Shown in pieces: positions 28,383-36,965 of a stretch of 64,000 nucleotides of DNA. The position numbers and the translations under genes are program-made. The stretch is from Cellulosilyticum sp. I15G10I2 (lineage in GTDB: Bacteria; Bacillota; Clostridia; Lachnospirales; Cellulosilyticaceae): NCBI RefSeq assembly GCF_900095725.1, contig NZ_FMMP01000006.1, positions 930,001-994,000 on the forward strand. Direction: 5' to 3'. The stretch's first letter is position 1, and the number at the start of each line of letters is the position of its first letter. The notes beneath the pieces were generated by a model. The model saw nothing but the letters and a program-made list of their open reading frames with translations. It did no database searches and had not been told where the DNA came from.

Positions 28383-29600
28383 TTATAAATCATATTGTTT
28401 GTAGTGTTCAAGCAGCTTAAAAGTGATAGGATGTATTTCTTCGCCTAACAGATGTGTTACATAATTATAAGATGAATAAAGTGCTTTATACATTGCACGA
28501 TTGAGATCATACAGTGCTAAACTTTTAATTTGCTCTTTGCCTTTATAGGGACTTCTTCCTTCTTCAGTCATATCAGCTAAATAGATAACTTTCTCTAAAT
28601 CACACATTTCTTCTCTACCCACAGTATGATATCTAATACTATCTAATATAGATGGCTTAGTAATTTTCCATTCGTTTTCAAGCATTGCTGCACCAATCTT
28701 GCCATGTGCAAGATCAAGATGTCTTTTTTCAAAATCATCAAGTTCAATCTTATACTGTCTGCATAAGTTCTCTTTTTCTGCTAAAGGCAATTCTTTTGCA
28801 ATATCATGAAATAATGCTGCAATAAATACTTCATCACAGTTTATTTTATAAACATTGGCAAATTCTATGGCCATTTCAATCACGCCTCTTGTATGTGCAT
28901 ATCTTTTAGGCGACATCTTTGAAGCTACATAACTGCACATACGTTCCCGTTCCTCTGTTGTAAGGTATATTTTATATTCATATAAATTATACTTTTTAAT
29001 ATAATTTTCTACTTCTTGTGGCACTAAATATTTGATAGGTTTCATATTGTGAATTCTGTCTCTAATATTTGAAGAAGATATCGCTAGTGCCGGAACTTCA
29101 AGAAAGTGTATACTGGTTTGATATGTTCTTTTAAGCTCTTCAATTTGATGCAGAAGTTCTTCTGTATTATGACCCGGTCTGGTTACAGCTACAAAGTCAC
29201 AAATTTGAAGTAGTTCCTCTGATTCTTTCCATGTAAGGATTTTATGAATCGCATCTGCTCCCGTAATAAAATATAGCCTAACATCTCTTCCATACACCTT
29301 TTTAATTTCTTTTATCGTATCAATTGTGTATGTAACCCCTTCTCGCTCTATTTCAAGGCGCGATACTTTAAAATTTGCATTAGCCGCTGTAGCCAATACT
29401 GTCATCAAATATCTGTGCTCACTTGTTGTCATATTGATATTAGACTTATGAGGGGGATGTCCTGTAGGAACAAATAAAACTTCATCAATATTAAACTCAT
29501 GTCTTACTTCTTCAGCTGTAACAAGATGTCCTATATGAATAGGATCAAAGGTCCCGCCCATTATGGCGAGTTTAGTAATTTGAGATTCCTCAATGCTCAT
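28383..29600 (-). CDS. Bifunctional NadD-YqeK fusion: nicotinate-nucleotide adenylyltransferase and HD-domain phosphohydrolase
   Basis: A 405-residue two-domain protein. Residues 1 to about 200 are NadD, which makes nicotinate adenine dinucleotide: IMGGTFDPIHIGHL (nucleotidyltransferase motif), FVPTGHPPHKSN, TGADAIH and ISSSNIRDRI. Residues about 210-405 are a YqeK-type HD hydrolase: YAHTRGVIEMA, ALFHDIAKEL (HD), HGKIGAAML, IRYHTVGREEM and IYLADMTEEGR. YqeK proteins hydrolyse diadenosine tetraphosphate symmetrically. The two are normally adjacent separate genes, and no stop or frameshift separates them here. A TATAAT lies at 29635-29640 with a weak -35 box. The operon continues to the antiporter and rsfS. 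Confidence 0.95.
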   Translation of the reverse strand: MSIEESQITKLAIMGGTFDPIHIGHLVTAEEVRHEFNIDEVLFVPTGHPPHKSNINMTTSEHRYLMTVLATAANANFKVSRLEIEREGVTYTIDTIKEIKKVYGRDVRLYFITGADAIHKILTWKESEELLQICDFVAVTRPGHNTEELLHQIEELKRTYQTSIHFLEVPALAISSSNIRDRIHNMKPIKYLVPQEVENYIKKYNLYEYKIYLTTEERERMCSYVASKMSPKRYAHTRGVIEMAIEFANVYKINCDEVFIAALFHDIAKELPLAEKENLCRQYKIELDDFEKRHLDLAHGKIGAAMLENEWKITKPSILDSIRYHTVGREEMCDLEKVIYLADMTEEGRSPYKGKEQIKSLALYDLNRAMYKALYSSYNYVTHLLGEEIHPITFKLLEHYKQYDL

Positions 29601-29671
29601 AAAACACTTCTCCTTTGTTCAACTTACCTTCTCTATTATAACCTATTTTTTAAAAATTAAAATATAAAATA

Positions 29672-29701
29672 TAAGAGTTGACTATAAAATAGCAACTCTT
29701 A
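29672..29701 (-). terminator. Probable terminator after yhbY
   Basis: A 9-bp inverted repeat (TAAGAGTTG at 29672-29680, CAACTCTTA at 29693-29701) lies just after yhbY. The downstream minus-strand sequence is T-rich but interrupted, so efficiency is uncertain. Confidence 0.55.
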
Positions 29702-29712
29702 ATAAAAGTATA

Positions 29713-30009
29713 TTAGGGTAAAATAATTTTAGGGTTTTTCTTTGAAGGTTTATAAAAAATAATTTTTTTGCCAATCACTTGAACTGGTATAGAATGTGTT
29801 CTTTCACTAATCACACTGCTTATATACTTCGGATCTAATAAACAGTTGCTTAAAACACTTACCTTTACAAGTTCTCTTGCCTCTAAGGCTAATAAAATAG
29901 CTTCTGTCAGTTCAGGCGTAATCCCATTTTTACCTATTTGAAATATAGGATCTGTAGTTTGTGCCAGAGACTTCAAATAAGCCCTTTGTTTACTTGAAAT
30001 ATTTTGCAT
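29713..30009 (-). CDS. yhbY: YhbY/CRM-domain RNA-binding protein
   Basis: A 98-residue CRM-domain protein associated with 50S assembly. It starts with MQNISSKQRAYLKSLAQ and contains the conserved FQIGKNGITPELTEAILLALEARELVKV, with the GxxG-type loop, and the C-terminal strand VQVIGKKIIFYKPS. A longer frame overlaps the obgE end; AGAAAGGA fits the ATG at 30007-30009. It follows obgE by 13 bp, the standard obg-yhbY-nadD order. Confidence 0.95.
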   Translation of the reverse strand: MQNISSKQRAYLKSLAQTTDPIFQIGKNGITPELTEAILLALEARELVKVSVLSNCLLDPKYISSVISERTHSIPVQVIGKKIIFYKPSKKNPKIILP

Positions 30010-30022
30010 TATATTGTCCTTT

Positions 30023-31300
30023 CTACTTAAAGTACTCAAATTCTAAATCATAAATTCTAACAACGTCACCTTCATGAATATCTGCTTCCTCGAGAGCATC
30101 AATAATTCCCCTATCACGTAGATATTTCTGGAAAAATGCAAAGCCTTTTTCAGTATCTAATGCAGTATAACCCATCATCTTCTCAACCCCGATACCTTCT
30201 ACTGTAAAGTAGCCATCTTCCACTTTAGTAATAGTAAAAGGTGCATTGGAATAATCAGTAACTTCTTCAAATTCTGGCTCAAAAACAACTGTATGATCTG
30301 GTACAGTAGCAAGTAAATCCGACGTCTTTTGCATAAGCTCCTGCAAATTCTGATTACCTGCTGCAGATATAGGAATAACTTCTATCCCTTGAGGTTTAAA
30401 TGCCTGCTCTAGTCTTTGGATGCTTTCCTCAAAATCTCCTATGTCTATTTTATTTGCAGCAATAATTTGAGGTTTATTTTTTAATATTTCGTCATTGTAT
30501 ATATTAATTTCTTTTTGTATTGTATAAACATCTTGTACTGGATCTCTTCCTTCCGTACTTGCCACATCAACTACATGTATAAGAACTTTTGTTCTTTCAA
30601 CATGTCTTAAAAAATCGTGGCCTAATCCTACGCCCTCAGAAGCACCTTCTATAAGGCCTGGAATATCTGCCATAACAAACTGTTTACCATATTTATTAGT
30701 AATCACACCTAAGTTAGGCGCAAGAGTCGTAAAGTGATAATTTGCAATCTTAGGCTGTGCATTGCTTACCATAGATAAAAGTGTAGATTTTCCTACATTA
30801 GGATATCCTACAAGTCCTACATCAGCAATCATCTTTAACTCAAGAATGATCCAATATTCTTTTGCCGGTTTACCTTTTTCTGCATATCGTGGCGCTTGTC
30901 TGGTTGCTGTTGCAAAGTGTTGATTCCCTTTTCCACCTTTTCCTCCGCTAAAAATAATTTCCCTCTGACTAGGTGCATGAAGGTCTGCAATGACTTTTAA
31001 CGATTCAGCTTCTCTTATAACTGTTCCCTGTGGTACTCTGATGACTAAATCATTGGCATCTTTACCATGACAGCGCTTTTTGCCGCCATCTTCTCCATTT
31101 TGTGCTTTATAATGTTTATTATGTCTAAATTGCATTAATGTATTTACACCGGGATCTACTTCAAAAATAATATGACCGCCTCTGCCACCATCTCCGCCAT
31201 CAGGACCGCCATTGGGCACATACTTTTCTCTTCTAAATGAAACATGCCCGTCACCGCCTTTACCAGACTTTACAAATATTTTAACTTTGTCTACAAACAT
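30023..31300 (-). CDS. obgE: GTPase ObgE/CgtA
   Basis: A 425-residue Obg GTPase in 50S assembly and stress control. The glycine-rich Obg domain covers 1-158 (SGKGGDGHVSFRREKYVPNG, GGDGGRGG). The G domain follows with GYPNVGKSTLLS (P-loop), DIPGLIEGASEGVGLGHDFLRHVERT (G3), NKIDI and ISAA. The C-terminal OCT domain (about 345-425) ends GDVVRIYDLEFEYF, which marks the Firmicutes form. A 209-bp spacer separates it from the rpmA terminator. I see no convincing promoter there, though one must exist. Confidence 0.98.
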   Translation of the reverse strand: MFVDKVKIFVKSGKGGDGHVSFRREKYVPNGGPDGGDGGRGGHIIFEVDPGVNTLMQFRHNKHYKAQNGEDGGKKRCHGKDANDLVIRVPQGTVIREAESLKVIADLHAPSQREIIFSGGKGGKGNQHFATATRQAPRYAEKGKPAKEYWIILELKMIADVGLVGYPNVGKSTLLSMVSNAQPKIANYHFTTLAPNLGVITNKYGKQFVMADIPGLIEGASEGVGLGHDFLRHVERTKVLIHVVDVASTEGRDPVQDVYTIQKEINIYNDEILKNKPQIIAANKIDIGDFEESIQRLEQAFKPQGIEVIPISAAGNQNLQELMQKTSDLLATVPDHTVVFEPEFEEVTDYSNAPFTITKVEDGYFTVEGIGVEKMMGYTALDTEKGFAFFQKYLRDRGIIDALEEADIHEGDVVRIYDLEFEYFK

Positions 31301-31471
31301 AATATCACTCCTTTCGTATATAGTTTGTACACTTTCTTTTATTTCATATAGATTTCACACCTTAAAGTTTAATTAATTCAGGATGTTATTTAATGTGAAA
31401 TCATTCTGAGGAACAAAATTATAGTAATGAATAACTCAAATTTATATGTTGTTTCTCTATAATACATAAAA

Positions 31472-31502
31472 AGAAGGTTTCAATCAAACATTGAAACCTT
31501 CT
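31472..31502 (-). terminator. Terminator after rplU-prp-rpmA
   Basis: A perfect 13-bp stem (31472-31484 and 31490-31502) with a 5-nt loop is followed on the minus strand by a T-run. It ends the ribosomal protein operon. Confidence 0.9.
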
Positions 31503-31509
31503 ACAATAG

Positions 31510-31800
31510 TTATGCTTCTTGTGCAACTGGATATACAGAAACTTGTTTTTTGTCTCTGCCTTTACGTTCGAATTTAACTTTTCCACTAACTAGTGCAAAT
31601 AAAGTGTCATCTCCGCCACGTCCTACATTTTCACCTGGATGAATTTTTGTTCCTCTTTGACGATATAAAATGTTGCCAGCTTGTACAAATTGTCCATCTG
31701 CTCTTTTAGCACCTAAACGTTTTGATTCAGAGTCACGACCATTTTTAGTAGATCCAACTCCCTTTTTATGAGCAAAAAACTGAAGGTCTAAACGTAACAT
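31510..31800 (-). CDS. rpmA: Large ribosomal subunit protein bL27 with cleavable N-terminal extension
   Basis: A 96-residue L27. The N-terminus [21 protein letters not shown] carries the Firmicutes extension ending LQFFA before the mature HKKG. In Staphylococcus the Prp protease removes this extension, which would otherwise block the peptidyl-transferase centre. The core includes [31 protein letters not shown] and the usual C-terminus. A start three codons upstream is in frame, but AGGAGGTG overlapping the prp stop fits the ATG at 31798-31800. It lies 5 bp after prp, its processing enzyme. Confidence 0.98.
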   Translation of the reverse strand: MLRLDLQFFAHKKGVGSTKNGRDSESKRLGAKRADGQFVQAGNILYRQRGTKIHPGENVGRGGDDTLFALVSGKVKFERKGRDKKQVSVYPVAQEA

Positions 31801-31805
31801 ATCTC

Positions 31806-32147
31806 TCACCTCCTATTTGTTTTAACTTTGATATAGTTTTCTCCGTACGTTTGTTCAATAGTATTTAAACCTAATACCATTGCATTTAATAATAATTCTG
31901 CTTTCTCTGAAGAGTTTTGCAGTTTTCTTTTTGGAAACTCACAATCAAACAATCCTTTTTCTGGATCCATCTTGTGAATGTGTACTTCTTCATCTGTAAA
32001 TTCATTAATCGAATTTACAGTATTAAATACTAACACACTTATAGCAGCACATATAATATCAGTGCCATGCTCAGCATAGCCTGAATGCCCTTCTATTTTA
32101 AAACCCCATAATACTTGATTATGATAATACAGATTTGCACATATCAT
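31806..32147 (-). CDS. prp: Ribosomal-processing cysteine protease Prp
   Basis: A 113-residue protease (YsxB family) that cleaves the N-terminal extension of L27. The catalytic His lies in [12 protein letters not shown] and the Cys in [17 protein letters not shown], the expected spacing for the His/Cys dyad. It is encoded between rplU and rpmA (5 bp to each), as across Firmicutes. Its ribosome binding site is weak, so translation is probably coupled to rplU. The substrate motif LQFFA is present in the adjacent L27, so the pair is complete. Confidence 0.96.
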   Translation of the reverse strand: MICANLYYHNQVLWGFKIEGHSGYAEHGTDIICAAISVLVFNTVNSINEFTDEEVHIHKMDPEKGLFDCEFPKRKLQNSSEKAELLLNAMVLGLNTIEQTYGENYIKVKTNRR

Positions 32148-32152
32148 AAAAA

Positions 32153-32464
32153 TTATGCTTCAATAGCTGTGATTGTCACTTTTGTAAAAGGTTGACGATG
32201 ACCACGTTTTTTATGGTAAGTCTTTTTAGATTTATATTTGTAAACGATGATTTTTTTACCTTTGCCATCGCCAACAACATCAGCTTTTACTGCTGCACCC
32301 GCTACAAATGGCGTGCCAACTGTTAAAGCATCCTCTTGACCTACAACTAAAACATTATCAAATACAATAGAATCACCAGCAGCTACATTTAATTTTTCAA
32401 CATGAAGACTATCTCCAACTTGAACCTTATATTGTTTGCCACCTGTTTCAATAATTGCGTACAT
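32153..32464 (-). CDS. rplU: Large ribosomal subunit protein bL21
   Basis: A 103-residue L21. It opens [18 protein letters not shown], has [16 protein letters not shown] in the middle, and ends [22 protein letters not shown], the conserved rRNA-contacting tail. A GGAGGTG site precedes the ATG. It is first in the rplU-prp-rpmA operon, which has its own strong promoter and a structured L21 leader. Confidence 0.98.
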   Translation of the reverse strand: MYAIIETGGKQYKVQVGDSLHVEKLNVAAGDSIVFDNVLVVGQEDALTVGTPFVAGAAVKADVVGDGKGKKIIVYKYKSKKTYHKKRGHRQPFTKVTITAIEA

Positions 32465-32548
32465 GTGTACACCTCCTCAATCCGAAAACTCGCCGAATAT
32501 GGTACTGCGCCAGCAGTTTTAAAACCTCTTCGTGCGGCTTAAAACACT
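32465..32548 (-). ncRNA. L21 leader (5' regulatory RNA of rplU)
   Basis: The 80-nt untranslated leader between the promoter and rplU contains a GC-rich structured region in an AT-rich genome. It has a CTGC-TGGC-GCAG hairpin followed by GTACCATATTCGGCGAG, and an upstream AGCCGC that can pair with CGGCG. This resembles the L21 leader motif of low-GC Gram-positives, thought to bind L21 for autoregulation. The assignment is by remembered motif, not by a model search. Confidence 0.72.
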
Positions 32549-32553
32549 TAAAC

Positions 32554-32582
32554 ATCTTATCATAGTCCATACTTCCTGTCAA
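32554..32582 (-). promoter_or_regulatory. Promoter of rplU-prp-rpmA
   Basis: On the minus strand a perfect TTGACA (32577-32582) and TAAGAT (32554-32559) are 17 bp apart. Transcription would start near 32547 and give the leader of about 83 nt. Confidence 0.85.
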
Positions 32583-32600
32583 CGCTTATTCCCCAAAATA

Positions 32601-34016
32601 CTAACATAAAAACTTATCTTTAAGTCCTTTTTCCATCTTAATCAAGTCGATTTTTATCCCATATTTATCTTCTAAGCTCTGCTTCAAATGATTTTGTGAG
32701 AAAAAGTCTATAATATCTTGAGAACACTGTACTGTTATTTGTGTGTTTGTTGTTTGAAAGGCAGTATGCTTAATTCTTTTTTCAATAAGATATGCATTAT
32801 ATTCAAGACTATATTCACCTTGCGGATACTTGCACTGTTCACATGTCTTTAATAATTTCACAGGCACGCTGTTATATTTTTTGCTTCGTGAAATTTGCAA
32901 CAAGCCAAGCTCTGTAATTGGAAAAACATTTGTTCTTTTATCTCCATACTGAGCGATCATATTTTTGGCATAAAGATAAGCTTGCTCCTTATCTTCTAAA
33001 TCTGGCATTTCAATTAAATCTACAATAATAATACCCGAGAGATTTCTTCTTAAAATCTGCAAGAGGGCTTCTTTGATAGCCAACTGATTAAGTTCATTAA
33101 CCGCTTTTTTATGGTTGTTAGATAAAATAGCTTTAGCACTATTTACATCAATAACAGTAAGCGCTTCAGTATAGTCAATAATAATATTCCCCCCATTTTT
33201 AAGCCATATTTTTCGGCTCAGGAGGTTATTTATTACTTTTTGAATATCATAAATTTGAAAGAGCTCTTCTTTTTGATCTATACAAATAATTTGAACTATA
33301 TAGCCTCTTTCTCTATATTCTTTAAGCTCCTCTTCCAAAAGTCTGCCCGTTTCAAGGTCATTACAAATGATTTCTATTTCGTCATGGATGTTAAGGTTTT
33401 CAGCTACTACCTGACTATACATAGGCGGCTCTTTAAATAAAACAGCACCTTTTGAAAGATTATCTTTTACTTTCATCAAATGGTCTACTTGCTTAACAAG
33501 CCCTTTTGCATCTTCTTCGATATCTTCTATCGCCACATATTCTGCATGAGTTCTTACGATAAATCCGTACTTGGCAGATGCAATTTGAACTAAGCGCTCT
33601 TTGAGCTTTTTTCTGAGCGCCTGATTCTTTATTTTTTTTGAGATACTTATACCTTCTTCAAAAGGTAAACATACAAGATACTTCCCTTTTATATTTATTT
33701 TCGCAGTTAATTTATGGCCCTTTTCTCCCTCATTTTGTTTAACAATCTGTATGGGTAGCCTTACCCCTTGATTCATTTTACCTTTATACATTGCAGGAAC
33801 CTGCAATAAATGAAGTAAGCCTTTTTTTTCATCCCCGTAATCTACAAATGCTGCATTTAAATTTTTAACAACTTTATCAATTTGTCCCACCACTACTTTG
33901 TTTTGATCATCAGGATTTAAATTAGAATCAATATAGGTTGTAATAAGCTGATTATCAAGGAGTATTGCCAGCCTTGTAAATACAACTGTTTTTTCAATAA
34001 GTATGATCTTTTTCAT
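32601..34016 (-). CDS. rng: Ribonuclease E/G family protein (RNase G-like)
   Basis: A 471-residue RNase E/G. The S1-like RNA-binding domain lies in the first 125 residues (VGQIDKVVKNLNAAFVDYGDEKKGLLHL). The catalytic domain has the metal-binding Asp in IDYTEALTVIDVNSAK and a second in IIIVDLIEMPDLEDKEQ. The zinc-link cysteines appear as KTCEQCKYPQG. The long C-terminal scaffold of RNase E is missing, so this is the G-type that matures 16S rRNA and degrades mRNA. It overlaps the upstream TIGR03936 gene by 4 bp and lies upstream of rplU, as in many Clostridia. Confidence 0.95.
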   Translation of the reverse strand: MKKIILIEKTVVFTRLAILLDNQLITTYIDSNLNPDDQNKVVVGQIDKVVKNLNAAFVDYGDEKKGLLHLLQVPAMYKGKMNQGVRLPIQIVKQNEGEKGHKLTAKINIKGKYLVCLPFEEGISISKKIKNQALRKKLKERLVQIASAKYGFIVRTHAEYVAIEDIEEDAKGLVKQVDHLMKVKDNLSKGAVLFKEPPMYSQVVAENLNIHDEIEIICNDLETGRLLEEELKEYRERGYIVQIICIDQKEELFQIYDIQKVINNLLSRKIWLKNGGNIIIDYTEALTVIDVNSAKAILSNNHKKAVNELNQLAIKEALLQILRRNLSGIIIVDLIEMPDLEDKEQAYLYAKNMIAQYGDKRTNVFPITELGLLQISRSKKYNSVPVKLLKTCEQCKYPQGEYSLEYNAYLIEKRIKHTAFQTTNTQITVQCSQDIIDFFSQNHLKQSLEDKYGIKIDLIKMEKGLKDKFLC

Positions 34017-34705
34017 TCTCTTCTCCTATAGTTCTCCAGTGCTATATAGGCATCTTGATCATACGTATAAAGTTCCTTTCTAGTTATACTTACATTGGGT
34101 GCCTCTTTATCACCACTATTTAAAATGGCTTTTAAAAAAAGCTGAGGACTTAAATTCTCACCGCTTCCAGCTAATGCTTTAAGCATTATAATCAAATGTT
34201 CTGGCGTTTCATTAATACTGTATTCGAGTATCATAGGCTTGATATTAATTGTTTTCATTCCCTTTTTACCCTTTTTTTGAATCATAATTTCTTCACGGCT
34301 TAACCGCTCTTCAATCACGCTTTTTGATAATTCTTTAAACGTCTCCTTGATAAGAACTATCTCATAGCTTGCTGCATGCACTAAACTCATCAATGAAGCA
34401 CTACCCTCTTCAGCTAAAAATGCCTGTGTAATATGAATACCTTCTACTAAAACATTGTTTAGCATTTGTTTAACTTTTTCAGGAACCATATCAGAGACTG
34501 TCACAATATCCATATATTCACCTACACTGCCTACACCTACTGATAATGGCATTGCAAAGTAAACTAAAGAGTGAGGATTAAAGCCTTGAGAATAAGCTAT
34601 AGGTATGCCAGCTACTTTTATCGCTCTTTGAAACAATCTAATAGTATCTAAATGACCAACAAACTTAACGTGTCCTTGTTTTATAAATTTCAATCTAATT
34701 TTCAT
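34013..34705 (-). CDS. TIGR03936 family (DUF2344) radical-SAM-associated protein
   Basis: A 230-residue protein with the DUF2344 pattern: MKIRLKFIKQGHVKFVGHLDTIRLFQRA at the start (the window shows it after a longer frame), IAYSQGFNPHS, and YFAMPLSVGVGS. It has no cluster cysteines of its own and is encoded directly after a TIGR03960 radical SAM gene. In some lineages the two are fused, which suggests a shared substrate. The function is not established. AAGGAG fits the ATG at 34703-34705, giving an 11-bp overlap with the upstream gene and a 4-bp overlap with rng. Confidence 0.92.
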   Translation of the reverse strand: MKIRLKFIKQGHVKFVGHLDTIRLFQRAIKVAGIPIAYSQGFNPHSLVYFAMPLSVGVGSVGEYMDIVTVSDMVPEKVKQMLNNVLVEGIHITQAFLAEEGSASLMSLVHAASYEIVLIKETFKELSKSVIEERLSREEIMIQKKGKKGMKTINIKPMILEYSINETPEHLIIMLKALAGSGENLSPQLFLKAILNSGDKEAPNVSITRKELYTYDQDAYIALENYRRRE

Positions 34706-36542
34706 TACATACTCCTTTTCCGAGCCCATTTATACCGCAGCCTGAACATTTTTCCTTGCAATTAGGGGTAGTAACAATTTCTTTTGCTTTTTCATTTTCT
34801 TTCTTTAGAAACGCTTTTGTCACACCAATGTCAATATGATCCCATGGCAAAATTTCATCATACTGACGTTCTCTATTCGCATAAAAATCAAAATTTATTT
34901 GCGAACTTTCGGCTGCTTGTTCCCATTTCTGGTAATTAAAATGTTCACCCCAGCTGTCAAAGGTACAGCCGTTTTTATACGCATCATAAATAAGTCTTGA
35001 TACCCTTCTATCACCGCGCGCAATAACAGCTTCTAGAATACTTGTCTTAGCATCATGATGATTATATTTTATTTGCTTTCTTGTAATTGTATTTCTTAAT
35101 AAGTTATGTTTTTCCATAAAACTTTGGGTGCTATCTTGAGAAGCCCATTGAAAGGGTGTAAATGGCTTCGGTACAAAACACGACGTGCTGACAACAAGCT
35201 GTAGCCCCCCTTGTCTTTTTTCCTTATCTACTTGATAATAGGTGCTTACAATCCTTTCAGACAATCTAGCGATTTCTTGTACATCTTCAGCGGTCTCACC
35301 AGGAAGTCCTAACATAAAATAAAGTTTTACACGATTCCATCCACCTTCAAATGCTAATTTGCACCCCTCTAATATCTCTTCTTCTGTTATATTTTTATTA
35401 ATAACGTCTCTTAATTTTTGGGAGCCAGCTTCCGGGGCAAAAGTTAAGCTGCTTTTTCTTACTTCTTGTACCCTCTGCATTAAATTAACAGAAAATGCAT
35501 CTATACGTAATGAAGGCAAAGAAATATTAACAAACTCATTTTGACATAGATCCATTAATTCTTCGGAAAAATTCTGCAAATCATCGTAGTCACTTGTACT
35601 TAAGGATGCAAGTGATATTTCTTCATATCCGGTAGATTGCAGTAGATTCTTAGCGTGTTTAATAAGCTCTTCCTTGCTTTTTTGTCTTACGGGTCTATAA
35701 ATCATACCCGCTTGACAAAATCTACAGCCTCGTATACATCCTCTAAACATTTCTAAAGCTACTCTATCATGAACAGCTTGTATCCATGGTACTATTTGTG
35801 TACTTGGATAGAATACATTATCCATATCCTCTACGATAACCTTTTGAATGCGCGCTTTTGCCTTTGGATGCGTTGGTATTTTTGCCTTTATAGTGCCATC
35901 ATCATAATAAGTTTCTTCATAAAAACAAGGAATATAAAGACCATCAATATCTAGTAGTTTTATTAAAAATTCTTTTTTTGTACCTCCGTCTGCTTTCCAT
36001 ATCTTATATTGATCAAACAGCTCATCATATGAGACCTCGCCTTCCCCAATATAAAAGATATCAACAAATGGTGCTAAGGGTTCAGGATTGTACGCACAGG
36101 GCCCCCCCGCAATAATAAAGGGATCTTCCTCTGATCTGTCTGCACTGTAGGCGGGTATATTAGCAAGATCCAACATATTTAATATATTTGTATAGCTCAT
36201 CTCATACTGTAATGTAAAACCTACAAAATCAAACATCTTAAGCGGGGTGTGCGTTTCTAGTGAAAATAGAGGAACCTGATTCACTCTCATTAATTGCTCC
36301 ATATCTATCCAAGGAGCAAATACTCTTTCGCAATAAACATCTTCTCTTCTATTAAAAAAATGATAAAGTATCTGCATCCCTAAGTGGCTCATTCCTACTT
36401 CATAAACATCAGGAAAACAGAATGCAAATCTTAGCATTTGCTCACCAACAGTTTTTTTATAGCTGTTAAGTTCCCCTCCTATATATCTAGCAGGTTTATC
36501 TACTTGATTTAAAATTGAATCTGGTAAGTATACTTGTGTCAT
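34695..36542 (-). CDS. TIGR03960 family B12-binding-like radical SAM protein
   Basis: A 615-residue radical SAM protein. An N-terminal B12-binding-like region (about 40-200; AFCFPDVYEVGMSHLGMQILY, IIAGGPCAYNPEPLAPFVD) leads to the radical SAM core, with the cluster motif GCIRGCRFCQAGMIYRPVR (CxxxCxxC) near residue 268 and ISLASLSTSDY after it. The C-terminal region after about 480 ends in a cysteine cluster (CKEKCSGCGING). The function is unknown, but the family is conserved beside rplU/rng in Clostridia. The downstream TIGR03936 gene overlaps by 11 bp, so the two are probably translated together. Confidence 0.94.
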   Translation of the reverse strand: MTQVYLPDSILNQVDKPARYIGGELNSYKKTVGEQMLRFAFCFPDVYEVGMSHLGMQILYHFFNRREDVYCERVFAPWIDMEQLMRVNQVPLFSLETHTPLKMFDFVGFTLQYEMSYTNILNMLDLANIPAYSADRSEEDPFIIAGGPCAYNPEPLAPFVDIFYIGEGEVSYDELFDQYKIWKADGGTKKEFLIKLLDIDGLYIPCFYEETYYDDGTIKAKIPTHPKAKARIQKVIVEDMDNVFYPSTQIVPWIQAVHDRVALEMFRGCIRGCRFCQAGMIYRPVRQKSKEELIKHAKNLLQSTGYEEISLASLSTSDYDDLQNFSEELMDLCQNEFVNISLPSLRIDAFSVNLMQRVQEVRKSSLTFAPEAGSQKLRDVINKNITEEEILEGCKLAFEGGWNRVKLYFMLGLPGETAEDVQEIARLSERIVSTYYQVDKEKRQGGLQLVVSTSCFVPKPFTPFQWASQDSTQSFMEKHNLLRNTITRKQIKYNHHDAKTSILEAVIARGDRRVSRLIYDAYKNGCTFDSWGEHFNYQKWEQAAESSQINFDFYANRERQYDEILPWDHIDIGVTKAFLKKENEKAKEIVTTPNCKEKCSGCGINGLGKGVCNEN

Positions 36543-36574
36543 CTCATCCTCCGTAATTTGTTAGGGTATAAAAA

Positions 36575-36829
36575 TTAATCACCATACTCACTAAGCGTGT
36601 CTTTAACATAATCCATTATAGACTGAACATCTTGTAATGCTATATCTTTAGTGAGATGTGTATTGATAAAATTTTTAATCTGTGTATTATTCTCCGTATT
36701 AAGTGCCATAAAAATACCTATTGTAATAAAAGTTGATAAAACAAGTTGATGTAAAAACGTATCAAGCAGATTCCGTTCTGTTTCGCCCTGTTGTGTTTCC
36801 CATGGTCTTTTTCTTTTTACTTCTCGCAT
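36575..36829 (-). CDS. Small membrane protein in the spoIVFA/M23 peptidase position
   Basis: An 84-residue protein. A charged N-terminus (MREVKRKRPWETQQGE) precedes one hydrophobic span at about 27-43 (LHQLVLSTFITIGIFMAL). The remaining 40 residues (NFINTHLTKDIALQD, MDYVKDTLSEYG) look helical. In many Clostridia the gene between mgsA/rodA and TIGR03960 encodes a SpoIVFA-like or M23 membrane protein whose N-terminus has this layout (basic tail, one span, short helical stretch), followed by a peptidase domain. Here the peptidase part and the partner spoIVFB are absent. A degenerate or trimmed relative is inference. I do not recognise a defined family. Confidence 0.7.
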   Translation of the reverse strand: MREVKRKRPWETQQGETERNLLDTFLHQLVLSTFITIGIFMALNTENNTQIKNFINTHLTKDIALQDVQSIMDYVKDTLSEYGD

Positions 36830-36908
36830 ATAGGATCACCTCTAAATATATTTATTATTAATATATATGGGACAAGTAAAAAACTTATTCTATGTTACAG
36901 CAAAATAA

Positions 36909-36930
36909 AAAAGACTTAAAAAAGTCTTTT
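36909..36930 (-). terminator. Terminator after mgsA
   Basis: A 9-bp stem (AAAAGACTT at 36909-36917, AAGTCTTTT at 36922-36930) with a 4-nt loop is followed on the minus strand by further T. A third copy of the AAAGTCTTTT motif lies next to it. It ends the mreB-to-mgsA operon. Confidence 0.8.
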
Positions 36931-36965
36931 AAACTTGAAAAGTCTTTTAGGCTTACAGCAGGTGC

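Noticed and set aside
31301-31471. Spacer between obgE and the rpmA terminator, checked for small genes or an RNA
   Set aside because: AT-rich with no open frame having a ribosome binding site; a lone TATAAT has no partner -35 box.
36906-36953. Three short copies of an AAAGTCTTTT-type motif, considered as a repeat array
   Set aside because: Too few and too close; the first two form the mgsA terminator, and the third is probably incidental in A/T-rich DNA.
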